Assembly (NCBI RefSeq): GCF_963678635.1
Contig: NC_087062.1
Span: 17,907,789 to 17,971,788, forward strand
Length of the DNA stretch: 64,000 nt
Direction of reading: 5' to 3'
Source of the DNA: Symsagittifera roscoffensis
Lineage: Eukaryota; Xenacoelomorpha; Acoela; Convolutidae
In this document: one piece after another, positions 55,786 to 64,000 of the stretch
How positions within the stretch are numbered: the first letter of the stretch is position 1
Layout of the letters: each line of letters opens with the position of its first letter
Translations under genes and position numbers: made by a program
Notes under the pieces: generated by a model
Seen by the model: the letters and a program-made list of their open reading frames with translations, nothing else
Database searches by the model: none
What the model was told of the DNA's origin: nothing

Positions 55786-58700
55786 TCAGGCAATGCTCAA
55801 GTAGTACTTCTTGTGAAGATGCACCATTACCTCTGTTTCTGCAAAGACCACATGTAGGATAGCGTACAATTCCCTCGAGCTCAGTTTGCCCCTGTTTGGG
55901 TCGTACACCGGCATCGAGACCTCCACTATTCCTCTTTCAATCATGAAGTCACGTAGTCTTGTCAGTGCCAATATCACGTGTTCGGGATCAATTGTGTTTC
56001 TGTCGTTGACTCTCGTTACTAGGAAGCAGAGGTATTTGCCCGGGACTTGTGCCACTGACGGTGGAAGCGCTGCTATGCCTCCCAGTCCTGGCCTCTGTCT
56101 GAACAGAAACTCTACGTTCTGGTACTCTCTTTTGAAGTCAGCCTCCAATCTTGATTTGAAACTCATGTCCGCCGTGATGCAGATCGCGCTGGTCCTGTTT
56201 GACAGGATGAAGTCGCTATCCGTTATCATGATGTTCTCTGAGTATTCATTGGGTATTTCGAATTTCGTTTTGAAATTCCTTCCTATGGTAGGCTCTGGTT
56301 CTTCTTCCTCCAGTTCCAATCCGCTTGTTTCCCTCACTTCCTTGAGCTTCTTTATCATCAAATTTTCGGTGTGGGTAAGTCCTACCCCCACTCCCCGGAC
56401 AAAAATATTTATCGACGTCCCCGTCGATGTAGTCGGGTCTGAATTGTCCTTGGGGATGTCCAGTGGCCTGTCTGTTGCTGTCCATCCGAAAAGAGGGTCC
56501 TCTGTCTTCATGTAATTTGCTGCTGATACATCGATTTGCTGAATGCTTTGTCCTTCGCGGCTCTCGTCTTTGACATCACGCATCCACTCTAGAATCCTCA
56601 AGTTCGTGTTCTCCCTCCTTTCTATTTCACTCTGCTCGAGATCCGTCTCCAATTCTGGCGTCGAGTAATCATCCTGCGGATAATGTCCACCATCGTCAAT
56701 GACCTGCCATTCCTCTTCGGCTTCCAGTTCGCCTGCACTTAGTAGTTCATCGCCCAACTTGTCTGGCTGTATCTTATCGATCAAGAAGTCATCCCCGTAC
56801 CTATTGTACCTCATACCTGTTCGTTTACGATTGCCAGTCCTGGTTTCCGGTGGTGTTGGTCTATCCGGCTCCATCCACTTCGGTACCTCGTTTTGCTCTG
56901 GGTCGTTCCAGTCTTCTTCTACAAATGAACCTGCATCCGACTCCACTTCTATCTTTTCGTTGTCGTCCAAACTCAAGTTCTCATTACCATCATTTTTCTC
57001 TCTAGTGCCTTTCTCATTCACTTCGCACGCTGGTTCCACCACCAGGTACTCAAGACCTTCCATGTCTTTTGGTAGGCACCAGTCCTCCGGGGACGGGACG
57101 TGAGGCTTCAGATTTTCGTAATGTGCTGCTCGCCCTGTACTCAAGCGATAGAACCGTCCTTGTTGATGTACTTCCGTAATCATGAACGGTCCTCTCCATT
57201 TCTTGAGTAGTTTCTTTGTTCCCTTGGGCGGTATGACATTTTGGAAGACCCACACGTATTGGCCCACTTCGTATGGCTTTGCTCTTAGTATCTTTTCGTC
57301 ATATTTCTTGCGTTGCCTCATTTGCGCTTGCGCCGTGTTTCTCCGACATAGCTCGTTTAGCTCTTGTTGTCTTTTGATCGCTTCCTTCACGTATGCTTGA
57401 GGTGACGTCCTCTTCCCCTCGTACTCCGGGTAGAAGAATGTTATAGGCATTGCCCTTTCCCTGCCTGTCAACATCATGAAAGGACTGATACCCGTCGTTG
57501 AGTGCTGAGTACTATTATAGGCTCCTACTACCTGTGGCAGGTATTTGTCCCAGTCCGTCATGTATCTCGAGCAGTACACCCTGAGCATGTTGACCAGTGT
57601 CCTGTTCTGTCTTTCTACCAGCCCATTGGTCTGTGGATGATAGGTCGTCGAGTGTGCTTGAGCAATGTGTGATCTCTTCATCAATTCTTTTGTCAAGTCC
57701 CCCACAAAAGCCTTGCCGTTGTCCGACTGGAAAGTCATTGGACAACCATACCGCGATATCCAATGCGTTATCAGGTGATCACATGTCTCCTCTGCTGAGG
57801 CTGTCTGGCACGGAACCGCTTCCGCCAACTTGGTGAAGTGATCTATTATAACTAGTATTTGGTTATAACCCGACTCCGTCATGCAGATTTTCTGATGGTC
57901 TATCTGCACCACCTCATTGAATTCCGAACTCTCGACAGACTTGAGGGGAAACTTCATCTTCCTTGGGTCTTTTACTTGAAGGCATGCTAGGCAGGCATTC
58001 ACCCATCTCTCGCAAGCTTTTCTCATTCCCGGCCAGTCAAACCTGTGAAGTATCCTTTGTTGTACTTTATCTATCCCCTGGTGGCCCATCTGGTCGTGTG
58101 ATCTGAAAAGCACCTCCGTTTGGTACAATTGTGGTAGTATGATGAGGTTGTGTTTGTGTAATATTTTTTCCTCATCTCTTCTCTTGCACGCTACCACCCC
58201 TTCAGCTGTGTGATAAAGTAAGTCTCTCTTTTCTTTGTAGAACTGGCTCAAGATCTTGTAGCTGTCTTCCTCAAGTTCCCCCTTCTCCTTGACTCCCAAA
58301 TGGATCCATTTGGAGAGGTTACTTGTCATTTTGTCATTCTTCTGGGCCCTTATTAGGTCAGACAGCCTGTATCTCGCCTTAACGTGCTCCTTTAGCGCCA
58401 TGATCTGTCCATTCATCTCACCAGGGTTGTGGATGTCATCGCTCAGTTTCACACATATCATCCTTTTCACGATTTTCATGTCGTCTTCTGGTACCAGATT
58501 CGTTCTGACGTTTGAGTTGCACGATAGTTCCCTTAGTGGTTTTCTTGAAACTGCTATTTTCTCGAGCTCTTCACCACCTCGTACCTCTTGTATTTCCAGA
58601 TTGTACGTCCCTGAAGATGGATCCGTCTGTAATTCCCTGTCGTGCTGTCTTATCTTCTCTTCCGCCAGTATCATGCATAGACTGTCTTGGTCTTCGCTGC

Positions 58701-61700
58701 TCTCATCCGAGTCTTCATCCCATTCTTCACGCTCCCCGGACAATTTCCCTTCTCCGGTTTCGTCTTCTTCCATGAATCTGGACCACTCCCCGGACTCTTG
58801 ATCTAGTCCCAGGTGTTCAACTTCTTCTCTGAATGTTACTTTCTTATCCCTGACTTTTGTCTGCTCCAGAATTTTTTCGGGGATTTTTTCAACTAGTGAT
58901 CGCACAACTTCCTTGCTATCAGTGATGCTTCCTTTTGAGACGTCAGTATTGTTCACTGTTTCTTCTCTCCGAAGTATGGTTAGTTCCGGTGCCTCCTGAC
59001 CTTTCCCTTGGATCACGGGCTTGTCATCTGATAGTTTCTCAAGCAACCTCATTAAGTCTTCATCTATTCGGACCGTTCCCTCCTCTACCTGGATGAGATC
59101 ATAACCTTTTGCCTTGAGTGTTTCCCTCACGATCTTGGACTTGAGCATTATTCCTATCGGAATCCCTCTGCTTTTCTTCAAGATGGTCTTTTCAAGAGGC
59201 TCTTTCGGCAATTCGGGATGATCTTCAATCGGTTTGCCTGATTTGTCCAGCCATCTCGTGAGTGGAAGACTGTCGTACGTTTCTTTGTCCATAAAGGAGA
59301 AGCCGTCTTTGATCTCAGGTCTGTCCGCCTCTCTTTGTTCTTGCCTCTCGTAGAACTCCGTCTTCTTACTCAAGCTGTCAGCATTTTGATGTTTATCTCG
59401 TGTTCTGTGCTCAATTATCATGTTGTATCCATCCAAGCGAACTATCCACCTCCCAATATAGCTCTGGTCCATTGAGTACGTTTTCAGCCAGCTTAGTGCT
59501 CGGTTGTCGACTCGCAGCTTGAAGGGCTCACTGCCTAAGTATGCTCTGTATTTTTCGACAAAGGTGACCACCGCGAACATCTCTGCTTTCGGTGCTCCGT
59601 ACTTCATTTCTGTGTCACTTAGGACCTTGCTCCCGTATGCTATTGGTCTCAAGACTGTCTTACCATTCCATTCTTGTTCTTGATGGAGAATCCCAGAAAT
59701 AGCGACTACTGACGCATCCGTGTCTAGCACGTACATCCCCTTCTCAGTCGGCATACCCAGTACTGGTGCCTCACACAGCTCTTTCTTTATTCTCTGGAAT
59801 GACTCTTCTGCCGCGTTGTTCCACGTGAACTTCTTGCCCTTACGTCTCATTAATTGTTGCATCGGGTATACCTTGTCCGCATAGCCCTTGATGAATTCTC
59901 TATAATAGTTGGCGAAACCCAGGAAGCTCATCAGCTGGTGTTCCGTCTTCGGTGATTTCCAGGTTAGGACTGCTTCCACGGCGTCTGGGTCAGGTCTGAT
60001 ACCGTGTTTATCTACCATCCTGCCCAAGTATTTAATCGAGTCCTTGAGTATCTCGCACTTTGATGGTTTACACTTCAGCCCCGATCTTTTCATGCACGCG
60101 AACACCTCGTCAAGCCTCTCGATGTGGTCTTCTAGTGTTGGCGTTGCTATTACCACGTCGTCCACATAGCACATTACCAGGTTGCCGTACTTCTTCGTCA
60201 CGCCTATCAACGCGTGTGCCATCAGCCGCTGAAACGTGGCTGTTGCATTGCAGAGTCCAAACGGCATCCGTTTCCATTGAAACAGACCCAACTCGCAGGC
60301 GAACCCTGTCTTGTCCCTGTCTTGCTTCCTTAATGGTACCTGCCAAAAGGCCGAGCCTAAATCAAGAGTCGTAAAAAATTTCGCATCACCTAACTTCGAG
60401 AGGCTCTCATCAATTCTAGGTATGGGATAGGCATCCTTCACCGTGACGGAGTTCAGGTATCGAAAGTCACAACAAAACCTTAACTGGTCGCCTTTCTTTT
60501 TGGCCATCACTACTCCACACGCCCACGGTGACTTGGATGGTTCTATCATGTCATACTCTAGTAACGTTTCGATTTCTTTTCTACACGCGTCCGATTTGTG
60601 TGGGGTCATGCGCCTCGCCCCCTCCCTGTGTGGCACCGCGTTTTCCTCAAGTTCTATTTCATGTTCAACAAAATTACAACACCCGATATCCGCCTTATGC
60701 CTTGAAAAAACCTCCTCGTTCCGCTCTAGTACGTCCTTGATAGCTTCGAGCTGTTCATCTTTCAGTTTGCCCCTTAAATGTTCAATCTCCGGCAGAACCG
60801 GTTTATCAGTTTGCATTTCATCTAGCGTGGGTCGCTCTGGAAAGTTCGAACAGCTCGAAAGCCCATCGTCCGTTTCTGACTTAAGTGATTTGATAAGACT
60901 TGAAGAATCTTTTATTCTCTGCAATCGTCTCAGGATACAAATTTTGTCCCTGTGATTAGGACAATCAACAACTTCATTTTGTTTTGAGTTTTCAATTGTT
61001 TCGTATCGAGTTTTAACTGGTAAAGCATATCCCAGCTTCCTCCCTCTCTGTATCGTGATCGGTATATCAAGGGTATTCAACAAGACACTGACGCAGAGGC
61101 CGCTCTTCGTTATCGAAAATGATCTTCCTAAAACAGCAGCGCTTTGACTATTGGGATTCGGAACTATACACACTTGCTTGTTGTCACTTAGTTCATTATA
61201 ATTTTTCATCCTCAAGCTTACGATTGCCGCTTCATTGGCTTTTAACCTCACTCTCCTACTCAAGAATACCGGTGCTTTGTTTTCATTCGCCATTATTAAA
61301 TTTACCGGTTTGATTGCGTACCTCCTATCCGGGTTCCGTATCCTGAACATTGCATTATTTAGATCAATCGTTACGTCGAAATTCCTGATGAAGTCTCTGC
61401 CCAAAATGAATAGGTCAGATTCATCTAGATTTTCTACCACGATGAAGCTCATCCACAGGTTACGTTCCCCCAAATTGAGGGCTATTATCGGCGTCCTGCC
61501 CAACACCCGAAGGGCCCCTTTGTTTGCAGCTGACAGCCGTATTCTCGAATCTATCAAGTCACCTTTGTCAAAGCCCATCTTTTCCCATGTTTCGATTGGT
61601 ATGACGCTCAAGACTGCTCCCGTGTCGAGTAATCCACGTAACTGAGTCTTTTTGCCATTTATGTCTAGCACGTGCCCTGTCACGTCTGCTTCCGTCCCGA

Positions 61701-64000
61701 TGTGCATTGCATCTTCTTCGAGCATAGCACAGTGTCCAATCGATCTTACTTTCAATTCTTCTTTCCCTACATAGATTTGTCCAATTAGGTCTTCGTCGCA
61801 TGTTATCATCGTCTTGGTATAGATGTTGATTCCATCTATATTTAGCATGACCTCGTGTGGACCATAAGCTTCAGTGTACCTATTATCAACACGTACCGAT
61901 TTGCTGCCCCCTCTCGTGAGTAGTGCCCTGAGCGCTCTAGAAGTCGTTTGTGGACTTATTCCACTCAAGTAGTCTGCATACACGTCAATGTGCATTATCG
62001 TCTGGTCGCTCGGCTCGCTCAAGTTTCTGGTTACCTCGTGTCCGCCCACTGTGATTATCGACATTATTCTTGCTCCGATTTTCGATATTCCAAAAGGTTT
62101 ACCTGTCACCATTTTCACGGTGTTACAATTCCCGGTCTTCATTGAGCCCGTTCTAGCCTCTGGTATTGAGTTCGATCCGGTTAATGCTTCGTTAAAATTC
62201 TGTCTTTCGATCTCCAACTTTAGTCGTTGCTCTATTTCTTTCGCAGCCAGATCTTGTTTCACTTTGGCAATTGCTTCCGTCGCCGCTTTCTCATAATTTA
62301 TCTCTAGAGAGCTTCCGGCCGCGGACTCTAACGCACCGCTAACATGTGTAACAGCTTTCACTGTCTTCGTCGGCAATTCGGTGTTTGGTGCCCCCAAGTT
62401 CCTAGATTCAAACTCGTTTTGCCTGTTCCGCTGATTCTGCACCGCCGCTAATGCCAACTTATGTTTGGGGTGATTCTGGTCCTTGACCGCTTCCCAGAAC
62501 AAGGGACAATCCATTCTGAAGTGCCCCTCCTGGTTACAGAAGAAGCATCTGGCGCCTATCTTGATGATTAAGCCATTATAGTACTCATGTTCCTCCATCT
62601 GGCTCATATCCTCTTCATCCGGTGCATAACCTAGGCTCTTCATGCCTTGTTTGTACGTTGTGCAGTCAGCCACATGATGATCCGCTGACCCGCAGTTCGC
62701 GCATGATCTGCGCTTGTCCATATCATCTCTAGGTTTGTACCATGATGACCTCTGGGGTTGGCTTCCCCCTTGCGTGTTCCTGTTTTCGGAATATGAGTAC
62801 TTCTTAGGTTTCATCAGCATGTATTCTCTTGATTTCTGTCTCATTTCTTCTGGGGTGGGTGCGCTGTCCTTCGACAATGTGTAGTATGTTGCTAACATTG
62901 TCCTTAAGTCATCACTTTTCACCCCATCGATGAACTTCGAGGCAATGCTAAAGTTCCGTCTATTTGTCGACTCCTCTGGGTCACTCCTCCTTCTCAAGCT
63001 CTCGAGGTCATCTAGGAACCGATCTATTGACTCGTCGTCCCTCTGCCTTCTCTTTTCAAATCGCATCATCGCTTGGTGACCCTTCATGCCTGACCCGAAT
63101 CGATTCAGCAATATCTCGAAGATCTTGTCCGCGGTGTCGCGTTCTTCCTCCTTCTTTGCGACCACGCATTTTAATGCCGTTCCTTCCAAGTTGCTCAGTA
63201 TGGCTGTACATGCTTGTCTTTCGTCACTCAAGTTGTCTTGTTCTAGGTGTAATCTCATCACTTCCACCCAAGTGTCAATGCATCCATCGGAGTCGTCCTT
63301 GAATTCTTTTGGCTTCTTGAATGTCTTTCTTGATTTTCCCTCTCTCCTGTCGCTCGAGTCAGTGTTCCTCGTGGCGAAGGCCTCTAGAGTCCTGTTCATC
63401 ATCTCCCAAGTGCTGGCCCATGTCATAGCATCCGGTCCTGTGTTGCTGTTAGCTGTTGAATCTCCCGGAGCAGTCGTTGTATTCGACGTTCCATTCTTCA
63501 TTATTGTTTTCGCAGCTGTTGGTGCTATGCTTATCGCATCCCTGGTTAAGGGCAACGGTGTCGATTGCCGTTTGTTCCTTTGTGGTTCTACAAAGTCAAC
63601 TCTGGTGCTTTGCGTACGATCCGCTGCCGGTCTTTCTTGTGGAGTAGAACCTCTCAAGATTGCATCCAACTTCGCCTGTATTGCACACGAACTCTCGGCT
63701 TGACTCTTGCTCATTGTGTCCATTCTCCTTTCCAGGCTCCCTAATTGGCTGTTGACATCATCATATCGGTTCTTCAACTGTTGCATGTCTGTTTTGATGT
63801 TCTTTTCTCGTTCTTCATTGGTGGCTTCTACCTTATCTGACATTTCCTTGAGTCTCTCATCTGTTGCCTTAGCTAGGTTAAAATAACTGTCTAGATACTC
63901 GTGCTTGTTGTATCTTATCTCCTTTTTTATCACCTCTCTGTCTTCTTCACTGTGCTTAAGTCTTTTGTCAATCTGATTTAATTTCGCCAACAAGTCACCC
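55786..64000 (-). CDS. gag-pol polyprotein of element C, unbroken, 5' end outside window
   Basis: One frame of more than 2,730 codons encodes Gag and Pol without a frameshift or stop. Counting from the leucine codon at 63993: coiled coil 1-110; capsid-like 210-400; CCHC knuckles 431-444 and 483-496; retropepsin DTG at 790; RT with YVDD 1276-1279; RNase H with catalytic DTDAS near 1424-1428; a charged spacer of about 400 residues; integrase zinc finger (H1966, C2001, C2004) and D2032, D2091, E2127 (35 residues between the last two); GPF tail near 2268; acidic linker; macro-like domain about 2575-2735. By comparison with element B about 110-150 N-terminal residues lie beyond the edge. Every catalytic residue checked is present, so it could be functional. 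Confidence 0.93.
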   Translation of the reverse strand, partial: GDLLAKLNQIDKRLKHSEEDREVIKKEIRYNKHEYLDSYFNLAKATDERLKEMSDKVEATNEEREKNIKTDMQQLKNRYDDVNSQLGSLERRMDTMSKSQAESSCAIQAKLDAILRGSTPQERPAADRTQSTRVDFVEPQRNKRQSTPLPLTRDAISIAPTAAKTIMKNGTSNTTTAPGDSTANSNTGPDAMTWASTWEMMNRTLEAFATRNTDSSDRREGKSRKTFKKPKEFKDDSDGCIDTWVEVMRLHLEQDNLSDERQACTAILSNLEGTALKCVVAKKEEERDTADKIFEILLNRFGSGMKGHQAMMRFEKRRQRDDESIDRFLDDLESLRRRSDPEESTNRRNFSIASKFIDGVKSDDLRTMLATYYTLSKDSAPTPEEMRQKSREYMLMKPKKYSYSENRNTQGGSQPQRSSWYKPRDDMDKRRSCANCGSADHHVADCTTYKQGMKSLGYAPDEEDMSQMEEHEYYNGLIIKIGARCFFCNQEGHFRMDCPLFWEAVKDQNHPKHKLALAAVQNQRNRQNEFESRNLGAPNTELPTKTVKAVTHVSGALESAAGSSLEINYEKAATEAIAKVKQDLAAKEIEQRLKLEIERQNFNEALTGSNSIPEARTGSMKTGNCNTVKMVTGKPFGISKIGARIMSIITVGGHEVTRNLSEPSDQTIMHIDVYADYLSGISPQTTSRALRALLTRGGSKSVRVDNRYTEAYGPHEVMLNIDGINIYTKTMITCDEDLIGQIYVGKEELKVRSIGHCAMLEEDAMHIGTEADVTGHVLDINGKKTQLRGLLDTGAVLSVIPIETWEKMGFDKGDLIDSRIRLSAANKGALRVLGRTPIIALNLGERNLWMSFIVVENLDESDLFILGRDFIRNFDVTIDLNNAMFRIRNPDRRYAIKPVNLIMANENKAPVFLSRRVRLKANEAAIVSLRMKNYNELSDNKQVCIVPNPNSQSAAVLGRSFSITKSGLCVSVLLNTLDIPITIQRGRKLGYALPVKTRYETIENSKQNEVVDCPNHRDKICILRRLQRIKDSSSLIKSLKSETDDGLSSCSNFPERPTLDEMQTDKPVLPEIEHLRGKLKDEQLEAIKDVLERNEEVFSRHKADIGCCNFVEHEIELEENAVPHREGARRMTPHKSDACRKEIETLLEYDMIEPSKSPWACGVVMAKKKGDQLRFCCDFRYLNSVTVKDAYPIPRIDESLSKLGDAKFFTTLDLGSAFWQVPLRKQDRDKTGFACELGLFQWKRMPFGLCNATATFQRLMAHALIGVTKKYGNLVMCYVDDVVIATPTLEDHIERLDEVFACMKRSGLKCKPSKCEILKDSIKYLGRMVDKHGIRPDPDAVEAVLTWKSPKTEHQLMSFLGFANYYREFIKGYADKVYPMQQLMRRKGKKFTWNNAAEESFQRIKKELCEAPVLGMPTEKGMYVLDTDASVVAISGILHQEQEWNGKTVLRPIAYGSKVLSDTEMKYGAPKAEMFAVVTFVEKYRAYLGSEPFKLRVDNRALSWLKTYSMDQSYIGRWIVRLDGYNMIIEHRTRDKHQNADSLSKKTEFYERQEQREADRPEIKDGFSFMDKETYDSLPLTRWLDKSGKPIEDHPELPKEPLEKTILKKSRGIPIGIMLKSKIVRETLKAKGYDLIQVEEGTVRIDEDLMRLLEKLSDDKPVIQGKGQEAPELTILRREETVNNTDVSKGSITDSKEVVRSLVEKIPEKILEQTKVRDKKVTFREEVEHLGLDQESGEWSRFMEEDETGEGKLSGEREEWDEDSDESSEDQDSLCMILAEEKIRQHDRELQTDPSSGTYNLEIQEVRGGEELEKIAVSRKPLRELSCNSNVRTNLVPEDDMKIVKRMICVKLSDDIHNPGEMNGQIMALKEHVKARYRLSDLIRAQKNDKMTSNLSKWIHLGVKEKGELEEDSYKILSQFYKEKRDLLYHTAEGVVACKRRDEEKILHKHNLIILPQLYQTEVLFRSHDQMGHQGIDKVQQRILHRFDWPGMRKACERWVNACLACLQVKDPRKMKFPLKSVESSEFNEVVQIDHQKICMTESGYNQILVIIDHFTKLAEAVPCQTASAEETCDHLITHWISRYGCPMTFQSDNGKAFVGDLTKELMKRSHIAQAHSTTYHPQTNGLVERQNRTLVNMLRVYCSRYMTDWDKYLPQVVGAYNSTQHSTTGISPFMMLTGRERAMPITFFYPEYEGKRTSPQAYVKEAIKRQQELNELCRRNTAQAQMRQRKKYDEKILRAKPYEVGQYVWVFQNVIPPKGTKKLLKKWRGPFMITEVHQQGRFYRLSTGRAAHYENLKPHVPSPEDWCLPKDMEGLEYLVVEPACEVNEKGTREKNDGNENLSLDDNEKIEVESDAGSFVEEDWNDPEQNEVPKWMEPDRPTPPETRTGNRKRTGMRYNRYGDDFLIDKIQPDKLGDELLSAGELEAEEEWQVIDDGGHYPQDDYSTPELETDLEQSEIERRENTNLRILEWMRDVKDESREGQSIQQIDVSAANYMKTEDPLFGWTATDRPLDIPKDNSDPTTSTGTSINIFVRGVGVGLTHTENLMIKKLKEVRETSGLELEEEEPEPTIGRNFKTKFEIPNEYSENIMITDSDFILSNRTSAICITADMSFKSRLEADFKREYQNVEFLFRQRPGLGGIAALPPSVAQVPGKYLCFLVTRVNDRNTIDPEHVILALTRLRDFMIERGIVEVSMPVYDPNRGKLSSRELYAILHVVFAETEVMVHLHKKYYLSIA
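58785..58797 (-). promoter_or_regulatory. Candidate central polypurine tract of element C
   Basis: Same 13-mer GAGTCCGGGGAGT (minus strand) as before the 3' LTR of this element (complement of 46022-46034), about 12.7 kb upstream of it, inside the RNase H-integrase spacer. Confidence 0.4.

Larger units (their letters stand above)
45122..64000 (-). mobile_element. Giant Ty3/Gypsy-type retrotransposon, element C (5' end outside window)
   Basis: Minus-strand element with 3' LTR, 3' untranslated segment, ORF2, intergenic spacer and an unbroken gag-pol running off the right edge. It is the best-preserved copy. Its LTR is clearly diverged from those of A and B, so it belongs to another subfamily. 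Confidence 0.9.

Overview
The window looks like invertebrate (metazoan) nuclear DNA made almost entirely of transposable elements. No ordinary host gene, tRNA or rRNA is visible. The evidence for a eukaryote is three copies of a very large Ty3/Gypsy-type LTR retrotransposon plus a 5'-truncated jockey/CR1-like LINE. There is no bacterial-style gene organisation. I cannot name the species.

Layout. Element A (+ strand, 1-15078, 5' end outside the window) carries a decayed gag-pol (about 1531-10069) and a decayed second long reading frame, ORF2 (10563-14624). Its 3' LTR begins at 15062 but is interrupted after about 17 bp by element B, and resumes at 42663-43190. Element B (- strand, 15079-42662) is complete from LTR to LTR (about 0.9 kb each, about 1.5% different by eye). 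It holds ORF2 (16413-24152) and gag-pol (24516-32695), followed by a tandem duplicate of its 5' part (26457-33551 duplicated as 33552-40987). Without the duplication B would be about 20.1 kb. A LINE fragment ending in a (CTA)n tail (43191-45061) lies in the resumed LTR of A. A 60-bp patchwork of copied fragments joins it to element C (- strand, 45122 to the window end). C has a 3' LTR, an ORF2 broken only by three frameshifts (46451-55317), and a gag-pol that is one uninterrupted frame of more than 2,730 codons (55786-64000).

Genes. gag-pol runs in one frame: coiled coil, capsid-like region, two CCHC zinc knuckles, aspartic protease (DTG), reverse transcriptase (YVDD), RNase H, a spacer of about 400 residues, integrase (HHCC, D,D-35-E) with a GPF-containing tail, an acidic linker and a C-terminal domain resembling macro (ADP-ribose-binding) domains. 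ORF2 sits where retroviruses keep env but shows no obvious signal peptide or membrane anchor. It is about 2,950 codons: an N-terminal helical part, a coiled coil of RDQAKLE-like repeats, an SGNH/GDSL hydrolase with all four signature blocks, a possible second degenerate SGNH-like domain, and about 1,900 residues I do not recognise.

The likely undescribed system is this giant element: a retrotransposon of about 20 kb with a macro-like domain on Pol, a polyprotein-sized hydrolase-bearing second gene, a 14-bp tandem array in the leader, a candidate internal second polypurine tract and a candidate splice site ahead of ORF2. The locus also records nested insertion, tandem duplication, gene conversion and templated end joining.
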